DNA from: Chitinophaga pinensis
GTDB taxonomy: Bacteria; Bacteroidota; Bacteroidia; Flavobacteriales_D; Crocinitomicaceae
NCBI GenBank assembly: GCA_945868555.1
Contig: CAMBMC010000143.1
Span: forward strand, 1-6,427
Direction: 5' to 3'
Length of the DNA: 6,427 nt
The notes under the pieces were generated by a model. The model did no database searches, was not told the origin of the DNA, and was given only the letters and a program-made list of their open reading frames with translations. The first letter of the stretch is position 1. Every line of letters begins with the position of its first letter. Below, piece after piece: positions 4,737 through 6,427 of the stretch. Both the position numbers and the translations under genes were made by a program.

Positions 4737-5453
4737 ATGACCAAATTGAGCGTAAACATCAATAAAATCGCAACAATTCGCAACGCGCGCGGTGGGAATA
4801 CTCCCAATGTAGTGAACGTAGCAATCGACTGTGAACGCTTTGGCGCAGATGGGATTACAGTGCACCCAAGACCGGACGAGCGACACATCACGAGACAAGA
4901 TGTCTACGATTTGAAGGAGGTGGTAAAGACAGAATTCAACATCGAAGGCTATCCTGACGAAAGATACATGCGTTTGATTGAAGACACCAACCCTGCTCAA
5001 GCAACGCTCGTTCCTGATCCACCACATGTGCTTACGTCAGATGCGGGTTGGGACACCGTGAAACACCAAGGTCAGTTGGCAGAATTGGTGAAAGAATTTC
5101 GCGGATCGGGTGTGAGAAGTTCCATTTTTGTAGACACCAATCCTGTAAATATCGAATATGCAGCAAAATGTGGGGTGGATCGGATTGAATTGTACACAGG
5201 ACCTTTTGCGGAAGAGTTTTCGTCAGATCCAATAAAAGCGATTGAAGCGTATGTGTTTGCAGCTGAATTGGCCCGTTCACTTGGTTTGGAAATCAACGCT
5301 GGACATGATCTGAACTTGGAAAACCTAAAGTTTTTTAAGCAATCCATTCCTTGGTTGGCCGAGGTGTCAATTGGTCATGCCTTGATTTCACACGCCTTGT
5401 ATCTAGGACTGGAAAACACCATTCAGCGCTACAAGTTGCTTTTGGAAGATTAA
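4737..5453 (+). CDS. pdxJ: Pyridoxine 5'-phosphate synthase
   Basis: A 238-residue cytoplasmic TIM-barrel enzyme that condenses 1-deoxyxylulose 5-phosphate with 3-amino-2-oxopropyl phosphate (from PdxA) to make pyridoxine 5'-phosphate in the DXP-dependent B6 pathway. It begins SVNINKIATIRNARGG (5-20). Then come DGITVHPRPDERHI (38-51, with the catalytic-region His43 and Arg45), the Bacteroidota-style FNIEGYPDERYM (67-78) and LVPDPPHVLTSDAGWDT (91-107). ELYTGPFA (151-158), LEINAGHDLN (184-193, with the second catalytic His190) and SIGHALI (211-217, phosphate-binding loop) complete the set. Length is normal. ATG 4737 is chosen because homologues start MTKLSVNINKIAT; ATG 4725 and TTG 4710 would add residues of no family resemblance. 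It is divergent from the CBS-nadK operon, and its stop codon overlaps that of the mechanosensitive channel gene coming the other way. Confidence 0.97.
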   Translation: MTKLSVNINKIATIRNARGGNTPNVVNVAIDCERFGADGITVHPRPDERHITRQDVYDLKEVVKTEFNIEGYPDERYMRLIEDTNPAQATLVPDPPHVLTSDAGWDTVKHQGQLAELVKEFRGSGVRSSIFVDTNPVNIEYAAKCGVDRIELYTGPFAEEFSSDPIKAIEAYVFAAELARSLGLEINAGHDLNLENLKFFKQSIPWLAEVSIGHALISHALYLGLENTIQRYKLLLED

Positions 5454-6427
5454 TTCTCCTTTATGTGGATTGTGCGCTGTGGGTAAGGCACGCGGATTCC
5501 ATATTCTCTGAAAAGACGATCAATTTCGAATCGGATTTCAGACTTGTAAATGTTGATTTCCCAACTTTGGTCAGCCCAAAACACCAATTCCATGTCTAAG
5601 CCATTTTCCCCAAAATGAGAAAGGCGCACATCAATCGGTTGTGTTTTCCGAACCTTTGGATGTGCCAGGGCAGCTTGTTTGAGTAAGCGCGTCACTAATT
5701 CCGCATCGCAACCGTATTCAATCGTTAAGTTTATTTTGAAACGCGATAATTCAGACCCATGGCTCCAGTTTTCTACATATTCTTGGGTGAGTTTTGTGTT
5801 TGGGATGATCAGAACATTCCCATCACGCGTTTCGATTTGTGTCGTTCGAATGTTAATTTTTAAAATTTTGGCGACAAATCCCTCTGTTTTTCCATTACTC
5901 GATACCTCTACAATATCACCTACTCGAACATTTCCTTCAACCAAGAGTACTATGCCAGCAAACATGTCCTTGAATACATCTTGAAGTCCGAGTCCAAGTC
6001 CAACAAAGATTCCGAGTGATCCTGTGATCAACAAAGAAAGGTCAAGCTCTAGCGCTTGTAAACTGGTAAGAAATGCGAAGATGTAAATAATGTATTTTGC
6101 AATCTGCACATATACAAATTCGGTGGCGGGGTTGAAGTCAGGTTTTCTGCGTAAACGTTTGCTGATGTATAATTTGACAACGTTCAGGATGATTCTCGCG
6201 AAAAAGAAAATCGTGATAATCGAAAGGATATGGTAGAAACTTAGAGTAAACTTTTTCGACTCTATGAGTTTGAAGTTCAGGAAGTCACCAAAAGTGACGT
6301 CCTCATTATTGAAGTTAAAGGTCAGTACAGAGATGTACACAGCAACAATATACACACTCTGACTTAGAAGTCTCAGCCACGTGACATTTCTTCCTTCGAC
6401 GCGGATGTTGGCATTTTGTAAATAGCG
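5450..6427 (-). CDS. MscS-family mechanosensitive ion channel (5' end beyond window)
   Basis: The last 325 residues of a small-conductance mechanosensitive channel, an inner-membrane protein that opens under membrane tension to release solutes on osmotic downshock. The frame is open to the right edge without a stop (RYLQNANIRVEGRNVTWLRL precedes the internal GTG at 6355), so that GTG is not the start. Counting from the first visible residue, hydrophobic segments lie at about 15-36, 62-84 and 105-124. The pore-lining helix is at about 132-162, containing the Gly-rich GSLGIFVGLGLGLQDVF. The MscS beta domain at about 167-213 contains VRVGDIVEV, TRDGNVLIIPNTKL and then ENWSHG. The rest is the cytoplasmic alpha/beta vestibule, ending RTIHIKEN. 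Length and the N-terminal helices fit a multi-TM Bacteroidota MscS rather than the short E. coli form. Its TAA (5450-5452) shares the TTAA with the pdxJ stop. Confidence 0.93.
   Translation of the reverse strand, partial: RYLQNANIRVEGRNVTWLRLLSQSVYIVAVYISVLTFNFNNEDVTFGDFLNFKLIESKKFTLSFYHILSIITIFFFARIILNVVKLYISKRLRRKPDFNPATEFVYVQIAKYIIYIFAFLTSLQALELDLSLLITGSLGIFVGLGLGLQDVFKDMFAGIVLLVEGNVRVGDIVEVSSNGKTEGFVAKILKINIRTTQIETRDGNVLIIPNTKLTQEYVENWSHGSELSRFKINLTIEYGCDAELVTRLLKQAALAHPKVRKTQPIDVRLSHFGENGLDMELVFWADQSWEINIYKSEIRFEIDRLFREYGIRVPYPQRTIHIKEN

Noticed and set aside
6353..6355. GTG start for the MscS-type channel gene
   Set aside because: The frame stays open to base 6427 and encodes a plausible membrane-channel sequence (RVEGRNVTWLRLLSQS) ahead of it, so the gene continues beyond the window.

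Overview
The window reads as ordinary chromosomal DNA of a Bacteroidota bacterium, most likely Flavobacteriales. The evidence is protein style and gene content: a Bacteroidota-type PdxJ and biosynthetic arginine decarboxylase, a DUF6089-type beta-barrel protein, a CBS gene joined to nadK, and a secreted cyclophilin-FKBP fusion of the kind known from flavobacteria. Shine-Dalgarno sequences are absent or poor, and two perfect matches to the Bacteroidota -7 promoter element TAnnTTTG stand before genes. Genus or species cannot be given.

Layout, left to right. 2-280 (+) is the C-terminal end of arginine decarboxylase (speA). 389-760 (+) is a small unrecognised protein. 761-963 is non-coding and holds a short heptamer repeat block and a GC-rich patch. 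964-1791 (+) is a DUF6089-like outer-membrane beta-barrel protein. 1792-2010 is filled almost wall to wall by a 7/14-bp tandem repeat array between two convergent genes. On the minus strand, 4667-2011 is a tight three-gene operon, transcribed right to left: a CBS/ACT-like regulator, NAD kinase (nadK, 1 nt after the CBS stop) and a periplasmic cyclophilin-FKBP dual peptidyl-prolyl isomerase (19 nt after nadK). Divergent from it is pdxJ (4737-5453, +). pdxJ converges on an MscS-type mechanosensitive channel gene (5450-6427, -), which runs off the right edge. The two stop codons share the same TTAA.

Functionally the protein-coding part is mostly housekeeping. It covers polyamine synthesis (SpeA), vitamin B6 synthesis (PdxJ; SpeA itself is a PLP enzyme), NADP supply (NadK), envelope protein folding (the isomerase), envelope structure (DUF6089) and osmotic protection (MscS). 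I see no defence system, mobile element, CRISPR array or RNA gene. The least explained feature is the heptamer repeat family, which occupies the ends of plus-strand genes, flanks the DUF6089 gene and has arms able to form a long hairpin. Some computed start codons were moved: TTG or GTG starts at 347, 883, 4710, 4721 and 6355 were rejected for reasons given with each gene.
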